Shown here piece by piece: positions 1 to 6,352 of a stretch of 7,695 nucleotides of DNA. The stretch lies in contig JABDJF010000006.1 in the NCBI GenBank assembly GCA_013002645.1, positions 1 to 7,695 on the forward strand. The letters are read 5' to 3'. How positions within the stretch are numbered: the first letter of the stretch is position 1; each line of letters begins with the position of its first letter. Under the pieces are notes generated by a model. The model was not told the origin of the DNA, searched no databases, and was given only the letters and a program-made list of their open reading frames with translations. Made by a program: the position numbers and the translations under genes. Source of the DNA: Myxococcales bacterium. GTDB lineage: Bacteria; Myxococcota_A; Polyangia; Polyangiales; Houyiibacteriaceae.

Positions 1-159
1 CCTCGGGCCCGCGAGCTCGACATGTACGTCCACGTCTGGACGATCAACGACGAAGAAGAGATGCGATTCCTCATCGAAACCTACGGCATCGACGGCATCA
101 TGACCGATGACCCGCCGCTTCTGACGAAGGTCATCGACGAGCTCGGCGTGGGCGACTGA
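1..159 (+). CDS. Glycerophosphodiester phosphodiesterase, C-terminal fragment
   Basis: The reading frame is open from the window edge and encodes the last 52 residues of a protein. It shows the C-terminal signature of the GDPD family (GlpQ/UgpQ type TIM barrel): VWTIND at visible residues 12-17, an EEM segment opening the last helix, and GIDGIMTDDP at 29-38, which is the final strand and loop of the barrel. The family hydrolyses glycerophosphodiesters to an alcohol and glycerol-3-phosphate in phospholipid turnover. The metal-binding and catalytic His/Glu residues of the N-terminal half lie outside the window, so neither activity nor cellular location can be judged. It converges on the CBS-domain gene, with a hairpin in the 49-bp gap. 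Confidence 0.88.
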   Translation, partial: PRARELDMYVHVWTINDEEEMRFLIETYGIDGIMTDDPPLLTKVIDELGVGD

Positions 160-173
160 GCCGGGCGCGCCAG

Positions 174-208
174 CCCCGTGATCGATGCAACGGATCGATC
201 TTGCGGGG
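174..208. terminator. Hairpin between convergent genes, probable bidirectional terminator
   Basis: CCCCG (174-178) pairs with CGGGG (204-208). After a small asymmetric internal loop, GATCGAT (180-186) pairs with ATCGATC (194-200) around a 7-nt loop. The hairpin fills the gap between two convergent stop codons, as expected of a shared terminator. Neither side has a clear T-run, so it is not a canonical rho-independent terminator. It may act weakly or by blocking 3' exonucleases. Confidence 0.45.
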
Positions 209-643
209 TCACGCGTTCGGGAACTTCTCGACCAGGAGCGCTAGCGCGTCGTGTGTGGTTAGAATTCCGATGATCTTGTTGCCTTCGAGCACGATTGCCG
301 AGCCGTACTTGTGCTCGAGCATTTCGTTGAGGACGGTGAACAGCGGAGTGTCTTGGGAGACGGTGTAAGCCTCTTGAGTCATCGCCTCTTCGACGGTCGT
401 GGCGTCGGGGTTGACTTCGTTGAGCCCAGCGATCATGCCGAGGTCGCGGTCGCTGACGACGCCGTAGAGCTCGCCGCCGTGCAGGACAGGCAAGTGACGG
501 ATGCCGTGCTTCTGCATGAGCTTCTGAGCAAACGTAATCGTTTGCTCGCTGCCCACCGTATGGGGCATCGAGGTCATGAAATCGGCAATCGGCGCGGTCT
601 TGTCCATGGGCGGAGCTGTACCACAGTCAGGCTGTTTCGCCAT
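209..643 (-). CDS. Two-CBS-domain protein (Hrp1-like)
   Basis: A 144-residue protein made almost entirely of a CBS pair (Bateman module): CBS1 at about 20-72 and CBS2 at about 85-139. Diagnostic segments are HGIRHLPV (46-53), LYGVVSDRDL (59-68) and KIIGILTTHDAL (123-134), the usual helix/strand and G-(I/V)-(L/V)-(T/S)-x-x-D endings. Such modules bind adenine nucleotides or similar ligands and report energy state, and stand-alone versions such as mycobacterial Hrp1 are hypoxia-induced. There is no signal peptide or membrane segment, so it is probably cytoplasmic. Its start overlaps the end of the upstream ATPase gene by 17 bp, suggesting translational coupling. The ribosome binding site is weak, and a start at Met13 (607) cannot be excluded. 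The ligand is unknown. Confidence 0.92.
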   Translation of the reverse strand: MAKQPDCGTAPPMDKTAPIADFMTSMPHTVGSEQTITFAQKLMQKHGIRHLPVLHGGELYGVVSDRDLGMIAGLNEVNPDATTVEEAMTQEAYTVSQDTPLFTVLNEMLEHKYGSAIVLEGNKIIGILTTHDALALLVEKFPNA

Positions 644-3359
644 GCTCTAGGGCCACTTGCCGCCCGTGCTTGCGACGGATTTGACCGATCGCCCGCAAGC
701 TCTGGCCAACCAGAACCGGGGCGAGGCTGAGAGTGAGCACCAGCATCCAGCCCTCTTTCCCAGGCTCCACCGTACCGAGGACCTCCGAGAGAATCGGCAC
801 GTAGACCGCGGCGACCAGCAGGGCTACGCAGAGGATGATCGCCGCCCAAATCCAAGGGTTGCGTGTGACCTCGTTGAAGAAGAAACCCGACCGCGGCGAT
901 ACCATGTTGAAGACGTGGCCGAGCTGGGCGCCCGCCAGAATCAGAAAGGAGACCGTGACGGCTCGCTTCACTTCCATGTCGAACACGAGCATCGCAATCG
1001 CGAGCCCCGCGAGCACCGCGGCGCTCATCACCAATCCGTACCCAACCAGCCTCGCCCAGTGCCGGCGCGTGAGCAGCGCTTCAGATTTGGATCGCGGCGG
1101 ATGCTCCATGATGAACGGGCCGCTCTCGCCCACGCCGAGCGCAAGCGCTGGGAATACATCAGTCACCAGGTTGAGAAACAAAATTTGCATCGGCAAGATC
1201 GGAAGGGGTGCGTTGACCGCAGACGCCAAGCCGACCGTGATGATCTCGCTCAGATTGCACGACAAGAGATAGAACACGAAGCTGCGAATGTTCCGGAAAA
1301 TGATGCGGCCTTGCCGAATCGCCACGACGATCGTGGCGAAACGGTCGTCTTGCAGAACCATGTCGGCGGCTTCCCGAGCGACCTGTGTGCCCCGCTTGCC
1401 CATCGCCACCCCGATGTCGGACTGTCGTAGCGCCGGCGCGTCATTCACTCCGTCCCCGATCATCGCCACCGTTTCGCCCTCACCTCGAAAAAACTGGATT
1501 AGACGCAGCTTCTGTTCGGGGTCGGTTCGCGCGTAGACGCGGGTGTCCCGGAGCTTGACCGCGCCCTCCTCACCGCCGTCTAGCATCGCCTGGAGATCGG
1601 CACCGGTGACTGCATTCCCTTTGTCAGCGTCGGGGATCAGACCGACGGACGCTGCGATGTGCTCCGCAGTCGGCGCCTGGTCGCCGGTCACCATGATCAC
1701 GTCGACGCCTGCTCGATGGCTTTGCTCGATCGCTTGGACCACGTCTGAACGCGGCGGGTCGGAAAGCGCCACCAGGCCCAGCAAGGTGAGGTCACAGTAC
1801 GGGTCGTCGTTGCTTTCGCGATCCGACCGATCGGCAATCGCCAGCATGCGCAGCCCGTCGGATGCGACCCGATGGTTTTCTTCTCGCCAGACGGCCAAGG
1901 TCGCTTCGTCGAGCGTTTGGCGGCCCTCGGTGGTACGGACCGACGAGCACGCGCGAAACACCGCTTCGGGGGCGCCCTTTACGATGACTCGGGTCGCATC
2001 GCCATCCCGATGAAACGTCGCCATCATCTTGATGTCGGGGTCGAAGGCCTCCTCGGAGAGCCTGGGCTCCGCTGCGATGATCTCCTGGAGGTCGAGTCCG
2101 ATCTCGCGTGCCGCCACCAAGAGCGCAACCTCCATCGGATCGCCCACCTGGACCTCTCGCCCCTCGTCGTCCACGCCGATGGAAGCATCGCTGCACAGCG
2201 CAGACGCGACGAGAAGTCGCGAAACGTCGTCGTCAGTCTCCGCTTGCTCGCCGCGCAACGGGACATCGACGCTGGTCGGGTCGGCCGCGCTTGTCCCCGG
2301 CACAACGGCGCCGGTCACGGTCATCCGGTTTTCGGTCAAGGTTCCGGTCTTGTCGGTGAGAATCACGCTGGTCGATCCCAAGGTCTCTACGGCGGACAGC
2401 TGCTCGACCAAGGCATTTCGGCGCGCCATGCGAAGAACACCGCGCGCGAGGGCCAGGGTCGCCACGATGGGAAGTCCCTCCGGCACGGTCGCCACGGCCA
2501 GCGCGATCGCCGTCTTGATGACCTCCGACGGCTCTTTGCCGCTCAGCGCTCCGAGGATGCCGATGATCGTGACCAGACCGATGCAAAGCCAGCCCATGAT
2601 CTTGCCGAGGGCGTCGATGCGCTCCTCGAGCGGGGTCTTCTTGTCCGGCGCCGTCTGCACCAGCGCAGTGATCTTGCCGAGCTCGGTCTCCATCCCCGTG
2701 CTCACGACCACGCCTTCGGCGCTGCCCTTGGTAATCGCCGTGCCCTTGAACAGCATGTTCTCGCGTTCGGCAATCACGGTCTCAGCCGGCAGTACATCGG
2801 TGGCCTTCTCGACTGGGACTGACTCGCCCGTGAGAAGCGATTCATTGGATTGCACCCTCGAAGCCGCCACCAGACGGACGTCGGCAGTCACGACGTCGCC
2901 GCCTTCGAACAGGACGATGTCACCCGGAACCAGGTCCTCCGCAGGGACTCTTTGCGCAACGCCGGCGCGGCGCACGGTGGTCTCGGTGCTGCCGAGCTGC
3001 CGCAACGCTTCCGTCGACCGCACCGCACGAAGCTCCGTAATGAAACCGATCAAGGTGTTGATCCCAATGACCGCCAAGATCGCAAAACCTTCGAGGTGGT
3101 CGCCCAGCGCGAACGAAAGCGCCGCGCCCGCAATCAGCAGATAGACGACGAAGCTTCGGAGTTGTCGCCACAAGATCGTCAGCCAGGACGTCGCGTGGAA
3201 CTCGGCAAGGATGTTTGGGCCGAAGCGCTCGCGCCGGGTTGCTACCTCGTTCGCCCCGAGCCCGTCGGCCGGGCGGACGTCCAGCGCTTGCAGGACCTCG
3301 CCGTGCACGACGGACCAAGGTGGTGGGTCAGTCGCCGGCTGCGACATAGCGGGATGCAT
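627..3359 (-). CDS. Cation-translocating P-type ATPase, type IIA (Ca2+-like)
   Basis: A 910-residue membrane pump with the full set of P-type ATPase motifs. These are the actuator TGES at 177-180, PEGLP in M4 at 293-297, the phosphorylated DKTGT at 336-340 (Asp336), the nucleotide-domain KGAPE at 461-465, and the P-domain TGD at 558-560 and GDGVNDAP at 635-642. An N-terminal cation-ATPase domain precedes M1 and M2, and a four-helix C-terminal block follows M6. The residues matching SERCA calcium ligands are present: Glu in PEGLP, Asn702 and Glu705 in M5 (CNLSE), and Asn730, Thr733 and Asp734 in M6 (NLVTD). This favours Ca2+ export over Mg2+ or heavy metals, and mycobacterial CtpF is a comparable protein. 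ATG at 3359 is chosen because GGAAG lies 8 nt upstream; TTG at 3374 and ATG at 3347 are alternatives. The gene is first in a unit with the CBS gene, behind a sigma-54-like promoter. Confidence 0.95.
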   Translation of the reverse strand: MHPAMSQPATDPPPWSVVHGEVLQALDVRPADGLGANEVATRRERFGPNILAEFHATSWLTILWRQLRSFVVYLLIAGAALSFALGDHLEGFAILAVIGINTLIGFITELRAVRSTEALRQLGSTETTVRRAGVAQRVPAEDLVPGDIVLFEGGDVVTADVRLVAASRVQSNESLLTGESVPVEKATDVLPAETVIAERENMLFKGTAITKGSAEGVVVSTGMETELGKITALVQTAPDKKTPLEERIDALGKIMGWLCIGLVTIIGILGALSGKEPSEVIKTAIALAVATVPEGLPIVATLALARGVLRMARRNALVEQLSAVETLGSTSVILTDKTGTLTENRMTVTGAVVPGTSAADPTSVDVPLRGEQAETDDDVSRLLVASALCSDASIGVDDEGREVQVGDPMEVALLVAAREIGLDLQEIIAAEPRLSEEAFDPDIKMMATFHRDGDATRVIVKGAPEAVFRACSSVRTTEGRQTLDEATLAVWREENHRVASDGLRMLAIADRSDRESNDDPYCDLTLLGLVALSDPPRSDVVQAIEQSHRAGVDVIMVTGDQAPTAEHIAASVGLIPDADKGNAVTGADLQAMLDGGEEGAVKLRDTRVYARTDPEQKLRLIQFFRGEGETVAMIGDGVNDAPALRQSDIGVAMGKRGTQVAREAADMVLQDDRFATIVVAIRQGRIIFRNIRSFVFYLLSCNLSEIITVGLASAVNAPLPILPMQILFLNLVTDVFPALALGVGESGPFIMEHPPRSKSEALLTRRHWARLVGYGLVMSAAVLAGLAIAMLVFDMEVKRAVTVSFLILAGAQLGHVFNMVSPRSGFFFNEVTRNPWIWAAIILCVALLVAAVYVPILSEVLGTVEPGKEGWMLVLTLSLAPVLVGQSLRAIGQIRRKHGRQVALEHGETA

Positions 3360-3405
3360 CCTCAGGGCTTCCAATCCTAGCGGAGTGTCTTGCCACTACC
3401 CTACA

Positions 3406-3421
3406 TGCATTGGGCGCGCCA
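3406..3421 (-). promoter_or_regulatory. Sigma-54-type promoter for the ATPase-CBS unit
   Basis: Read on the minus strand, TGGCGCG-CCCA-ATGCA matches the sigma-54 consensus TGGCACG-N4-TTGCW at 10 of 12 defined positions. The two near-invariant dinucleotides, GG (-24) and GC (-12), are present with exactly 10 nt between them. Transcription would start near 3395, giving a leader of about 36 nt to the ATPase ATG. It would need an activator ATPase (enhancer-binding protein) not encoded here. Placement and orientation are right for the gene, but it is a sequence match only. Confidence 0.55.
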
Positions 3422-3423
3422 AG

Positions 3424-3571
3424 TTGGCCCCATCCGGAGGCGCTGCCGATTGCGACGGCAACCCCTGAACCATACCTCTGGCGGCCGCGCCAAACGTGCG
3501 CCTTTTAGGGCATGAAACGAAGATTGTGCGCCTCGCGGCCGGCAAAGCTCCGAAAACCAAAGAATCGCGTT
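3424..3571. promoter_or_regulatory. Region between divergent promoters with candidate activator sites
   Basis: About 148 bp of non-coding DNA lies between the two sigma-54-like elements. It contains an inverted repeat, TGCCG (3444-3448) with CGGCA (3456-3460), and two direct copies of GTGCGCC (3496-3502 and 3526-3532) exactly 30 bp apart, near three helical turns. Spacing by whole turns on one face of the helix is typical of sites for enhancer-binding proteins. The 8-mer CGCGCCAA also occurs at 3415-3422 and 3486-3493. No gene is supported here. In GC-rich DNA short repeats arise easily, so assignment as operators is tentative. Confidence 0.3.
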
Positions 3572-3587
3572 TGGCACGTCGGCTGCA
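3572..3587 (+). promoter_or_regulatory. Sigma-54-type promoter for the small helical protein
   Basis: TGGCACG-TCGG-CTGCA matches the consensus TGGCACG-N4-TTGCW at 11 of 12 defined positions, with a perfect -24 half. GG (3573-3574) and GC (3585-3586) are separated by the required 10 nt. The predicted transcription start is near 3598, which places the Shine-Dalgarno sequence and ATG just downstream in a leader of about 28 nt. It is the strongest regulatory match in the window. Confidence 0.7.
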
Positions 3588-3625
3588 CTGCTGGTATCAG
3601 ACCGATCCCCGCAAAGGAGTCGACC

Positions 3626-3889
3626 ATGAGCGCCGAAGAAGCAGACAAGACACTGAAGCAAGACCTTGAAGACACCCGCAACGACCTCAAGCGTGCCGCA
3701 GACGAGATCAAGCTGAAGCTGCACCTCGCCGGCATGGACGCGAAGGACGCCTGGGACGAGATTCAGCCACGCATCGCTGATTTCGAGCAGCGCTTCGATT
3801 CCAAGGCCGACGAGGTAGGCGAAGAGCTCAAAGCGCTCGGGCAGGAGATCAAACAGCGCCTGGCCAACATCAAGGCGAAGCTAGGCTAG
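3626..3889 (+). CDS. Small charged alpha-helical protein of unknown function
   Basis: An 87-residue protein that I do not recognise as a named family. It is highly charged (about 21 Asp/Glu against 16 Lys/Arg), has no cysteine and one Trp (Trp43), and carries few glycines or prolines. This predicts two or three long amphipathic helices or a coiled coil: about 5-33 with spaced Leu/Ile, then about 38-87 broken near Pro48. There is no signal peptide or membrane segment, so it is probably cytoplasmic. The start is firm: AAGGAG at 3614-3619 sits 6 nt before the ATG and a sigma-54-like promoter lies 39 bp upstream. The frame stays open upstream to 3512, but that stretch contains the promoter. It diverges from the ATPase and converges on the stress protein, so a stress or structural role is plausible but inferred. 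Confidence 0.85.
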   Translation: MSAEEADKTLKQDLEDTRNDLKRAADEIKLKLHLAGMDAKDAWDEIQPRIADFEQRFDSKADEVGEELKALGQEIKQRLANIKAKLG

Positions 3890-3922
3890 CGATCGGCGTC
3901 GTTTCGGCGCGCGACCGACCCG

Positions 3923-4378
3923 TTACGCATCGAGCTCCGCCGCCTCGCGAACCACGAACACGCTGCACGGCGCATGGCGCACCGTAGCTTCGGCCACGCT
4001 GCCCAGTAAGCGGCGCAACACCCCGGTACGCCCATGCGAGCCGACGACGATGAGGCTTGCCTTTGTCTCTTTTGCGATCTTACAGATCTCGATCGAAGGA
4101 TGTGCGCTCGGAATGGCATCGTATTGCACGTCGGTATCCGCGAAGTGCCCGAAGTAGCGGCGGCGGGCTTCTCTGAGGCGCTGCATCGAGCTCTCGTCCC
4201 AGGCCTCCCGATCGCCTGGCGCGGTGGCCCGGGCGCCGGGCCCGGACGCTCGTTTGGGGTCATAGGTGTGAATGACGAACACGCGAGCTCCGTCACGCCC
4301 GGCGATGTCGGCGGCCCGCTCGAGTGCGAGCTCGGAACAGGGCGAGAAGTCGGTGCAAACGAGGATGAGCGGCTTCAT
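3923..4378 (-). CDS. Universal stress protein, UspA family
   Basis: A 151-residue single-domain Usp. It has the N-terminal strand and Asp (ILVCTDFS, Asp10), a central variable segment, and an intact ATP-binding signature G-x2-G-x9-G-S at Gly113, Gly116, Gly126 and Ser127 (GSHGRTGVLRRLLGS). It is therefore of the ATP-binding subclass, like MJ0577 and mycobacterial Rv2623, and not the non-binding UspA type. Such proteins are cytoplasmic dimers linked to starvation, hypoxia or growth arrest. It lies 12 bp after the MDR gene on the same strand, so it is probably the last gene of the SDR-MDR-Usp operon. Its Shine-Dalgarno is weak (GAAAGA close to the ATG). The 33-bp convergent gap to the small helical gene (3890-3922) shows no convincing terminator. 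Confidence 0.95.
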   Translation of the reverse strand: MKPLILVCTDFSPCSELALERAADIAGRDGARVFVIHTYDPKRASGPGARATAPGDREAWDESSMQRLREARRRYFGHFADTDVQYDAIPSAHPSIEICKIAKETKASLIVVGSHGRTGVLRRLLGSVAEATVRHAPCSVFVVREAAELDA

Positions 4379-4390
4379 TTCTTTCGGCCC

Positions 4391-5449
4391 CTAGGAGAGA
4401 TCTAGCAGAATCTTGCCCGCCCGCCCCGGCCTTGTTGCGTGCGCCAGTGCCGCGTGCAGCGCATCGAGCCGGTAGGTTTGTTCGACAGGCGTGCCAAGCA
4501 CCCCGCTTGCGATGAGCTTCGCGGTCGTGCGGACCAGGCCCAAACGCTGAAAGAGCGTCCGCTTGGCTAGATACGCCGCCAAGTAAAACCCTTCGACGCT
4601 CGTCATTGGCATCATGATGTCGCGCGGCGGCAGCGAGATCGGTTCACGGCTCAACGTGCCGTAGCAAACCATGCGCCCGCCGGGCGTGAGGGCTCGCAGC
4701 GCCTCCGAACCGGCCGGCCCCCCCACGCAATCGAGAACGTAATCGACCCCCGTAGGCGCGATGCGATGAACCGCGTCGAGCAAGCCCTCGTCTTCCAGGG
4801 CAACGACGTACTTCGCGTTTCCTTGCTTCAATCGCTCGGCGCCAGACCGGCTTCGCACCACGTCGACGACGCGAAAGCCATCCTCGCGAGCGAGATTTCG
4901 CACCATTTGACAAAGCGCAGAGCCCGCCGCCGTTTGGAGCAGCACCGCCCCCCTTGGAACCTGAAGCACGTGTCTCACCAGCACCAGCGCGGTCAGTGGG
5001 TTCACGAAAAAGGAGCAGGCCTGGGCGTCGCTCATGGAACGCGGGACGGGGAACGCGCGGCGTGCGTCGATGAGCGTCTGCTCCTGCCAGGTCCCATGGG
5101 GCGGCCCGCTGACCACGGCGACTCGTTTTCCGACCAGGCGCCCCCCGAGAAAACCGCCGCCGGACTCCTCGACGATGCCTACCCCCTCGACGCCGAGGGC
5201 ATAGGGCGGGCGCGGGAAGAGCGCTGAAGAGCCTGGACTGTCGGTCGGCCGCTCTGCGCCGCGATTCCAGATCATCCGAGCAAACGATCGCTCGTAGATT
5301 CCATCCATGTAGTTGAAATCCGAGGGATTGATCGGCGCCATCTTCATGCGGACGCGCACCTGACCAGCTGCGGGCCGCGGCACCGGGGCCTCGCGGACCT
5401 CCACGGCGCCGGGGTCTTCCGAAAACGCATCGATGCATGCGGACTTCAC
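4391..5449 (-). CDS. MDR oxidoreductase, 2-enoyl thioester reductase (MECR/Etr1)-like
   Basis: A 352-residue zinc-independent medium-chain dehydrogenase/reductase. It has a GroES-like N-terminal domain (to about 130), then a Rossmann NADPH-binding domain. INPSDFNYMDGIY at 40-52 matches the enoyl-thioester reductase motif, with Tyr52 aligned to the proposed catalytic tyrosine of Etr1p. NPLTALVLV (150-158) and a cofactor loop QTAAGSALCQMV (172-183) leading to VVDVVRSR (194-201) also fit MECR-like enzymes. The likely reaction is NADPH reduction of a trans-2-enoyl thioester; generic quinone reductase activity is the alternative. Oddly, about 20 extra residues (roughly 54-76) follow the tyrosine before the PPYALGVEGVG strand. 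The GTG start is supported by AAAGGAG 8 nt upstream and lies 3 bp after the SDR stop. Confidence 0.9.
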   Translation of the reverse strand: MKSACIDAFSEDPGAVEVREAPVPRPAAGQVRVRMKMAPINPSDFNYMDGIYERSFARMIWNRGAERPTDSPGSSALFPRPPYALGVEGVGIVEESGGGFLGGRLVGKRVAVVSGPPHGTWQEQTLIDARRAFPVPRSMSDAQACSFFVNPLTALVLVRHVLQVPRGAVLLQTAAGSALCQMVRNLAREDGFRVVDVVRSRSGAERLKQGNAKYVVALEDEGLLDAVHRIAPTGVDYVLDCVGGPAGSEALRALTPGGRMVCYGTLSREPISLPPRDIMMPMTSVEGFYLAAYLAKRTLFQRLGLVRTTAKLIASGVLGTPVEQTYRLDALHAALAHATRPGRAGKILLDLS

Positions 5450-5452
5450 GGC

Positions 5453-6262
5453 TCAGTCTCCTTTCGGGCCGGCGAGCCCGCTGGGCATGGAGAACGGCCA
5501 GTTGGAGTCGACCGTACCACCATCGACTTCGAGAATCTTGCCGGTCACCCAACTTCCCGCGTCCGATAGCAAGTATAGCGCCGCCGCGCCGATGTCTTCG
5601 ACGGTGCCCAGTCGACGCATCGGCGTCAGATCCTCCATCTGCTTGGCGAGCGCTTTGTCGGCCGTCACCATCGCCAGAGCATCGGTTTGCGTTGCGCCGA
5701 CCGCAATGGCGTTGACCCGCACATGGGGCGCCCATTCATGCGCAAGCAGGCGTGTCATGTGCGACATCGCGGCTTTGGCGGTGCCGTACGCCACGAAGCC
5801 ATTGTCGACCAGATGCGAGAGGCCCGAAGTGATGTTGACGATCGCCCCGTGCCCGCGATCCGCCATCGAGGGAGCCAAGGCGCGCGACAGGTGAAACGCG
5901 GTCGTCACGTTGAAGTGAAACGCTTTGTCGAGCTCGTCGTCTGTGCATAGCAAGGCCGGCCCGGGGAGCGTGCCTCCGGCGTTGTTGACTAGCAAATCCA
6001 CGCCACCAAACTCCGCCAGCGCGCGCTCCGCGAGGCGGTCGAGCTGCTCGGGCGCCAAGACATCGGTCGGGACCACCAGCGCACGACCGCCGTTTTTCTG
6101 CACGATGCTCGCAACCTCTTGAAGCGTATGCTCGCGGCGCGCCGCAAGGACGAGATCGGCTCCGGCCTCTGCCAAGGCGATCGACACGCCACGGCCGATC
6201 CCGCGCCCTGCGCCTGTCACCACCGCGACGCGCCCATCCACTTTGAAGCGATCCAAAATCAT
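5453..6262 (-). CDS. Short-chain dehydrogenase/reductase (classical SDR)
   Basis: A 269-residue classical SDR with all core motifs. These are the cofactor loop TGAGRGIG (16-23), NNAG (93-96), the catalytic Asn118, Ser146, Tyr159 and Lys163 (YGTAK), and the C-terminal VTGKILEVDGGT (239-250). Arg residues after the second strand (AARRE, 40-44) suggest NADP(H) preference. The family reduces or oxidises ketone/alcohol groups on acyl, steroid or sugar substrates, and no feature fixes the substrate. A 3-oxoacyl or hydroxysteroid dehydrogenase-like role would fit its enoyl-reductase-like partner. The ATG at 6262 was chosen because homology begins at once (MILDRFKVDGRVAVVTG) and GGAG lies 11 nt upstream. 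The frame stays open to 6457, but that stretch overlaps the Anbu gene and lacks SDR character. First gene of the SDR-MDR-Usp operon. Confidence 0.94.
   Translation of the reverse strand: MILDRFKVDGRVAVVTGAGRGIGRGVSIALAEAGADLVLAARREHTLQEVASIVQKNGGRALVVPTDVLAPEQLDRLAERALAEFGGVDLLVNNAGGTLPGPALLCTDDELDKAFHFNVTTAFHLSRALAPSMADRGHGAIVNITSGLSHLVDNGFVAYGTAKAAMSHMTRLLAHEWAPHVRVNAIAVGATQTDALAMVTADKALAKQMEDLTPMRRLGTVEDIGAAALYLLSDAGSWVTGKILEVDGGTVDSNWPFSMPSGLAGPKGD
5458..5464 (-). promoter_or_regulatory. Strong ribosome binding site deciding the GTG start of the MDR gene
   Basis: On the minus strand AAAGGAG lies inside the last codons of the SDR gene (Lys-Gly), 8 nt before the GTG at 5449. It is the best Shine-Dalgarno in the operon and fixes the MDR start. 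It also means the SDR C-terminus and MDR initiation share sequence, which suggests coupled translation. Confidence 0.8.
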
Positions 6263-6316
6263 CTGCAGTTGATCTCCGGCGCGTACTTTCCTGCATTCCT
6301 CCGCGTTCTGCAACGG

Positions 6317-6345
6317 TTGACCTGAGGTCTTTGCTCCCGTAGCTT
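6317..6345 (+). promoter_or_regulatory. Candidate housekeeping-type promoter for a leaderless Anbu mRNA
   Basis: TTGACC (6317-6322) followed after 17 bp by TAGCTT (6340-6345) resembles a -35/-10 pair with a good -35 and a poor -10. Transcription would start about 7-8 nt further on, at or next to the ATG at 6353. That would explain why no Shine-Dalgarno is seen close to this start. The weak -10 keeps confidence low. Confidence 0.3.
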
Positions 6346-6352
6346 CGCATGA

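Noticed and set aside
2029..3144. Long plus-strand open frame (371 codons) opposite the P-type ATPase gene
   Set aside because: It is a compositional shadow of the GC-rich coding strand: its product is Ser/Arg/Thr-rich with no recognisable domain, opposite a gene with complete motifs. Other antisense frames were rejected for the same reason.
3360..3374. TTG start for the P-type ATPase at 3374
   Set aside because: No ribosome binding site precedes the TTG, whereas GGAAG is 8 nt before the ATG at 3359.
3413..3488. AscI (GGCGCGCC) and NotI (GCGGCCGC) palindromes suggesting a cloning junction
   Set aside because: Both are natural-looking in GC-rich intergenic DNA. The first forms part of the promoter-like element and no vector sequence is present.
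3512..3625. Longer form of the small helical protein starting at 3512
   Set aside because: The extra stretch contains the sigma-54-like promoter, and its residues are Arg/Pro-rich, unlike the helical body. AAGGAG directly precedes the ATG at 3626.
3890..3922. Possible terminator between the small helical gene and the stress protein gene
   Set aside because: Only short, interrupted complementarity (TCGG with CCGA) and a small GCTAG/CTAGC palindrome at the stop codon are seen, with no stable stem or T-run.
6309..6323. Sigma-54-like element on the minus strand upstream of the SDR gene
   Set aside because: It contains GG and TTGCA, but the spacing is 9 nt instead of the required 10, and the -24 half is poor.
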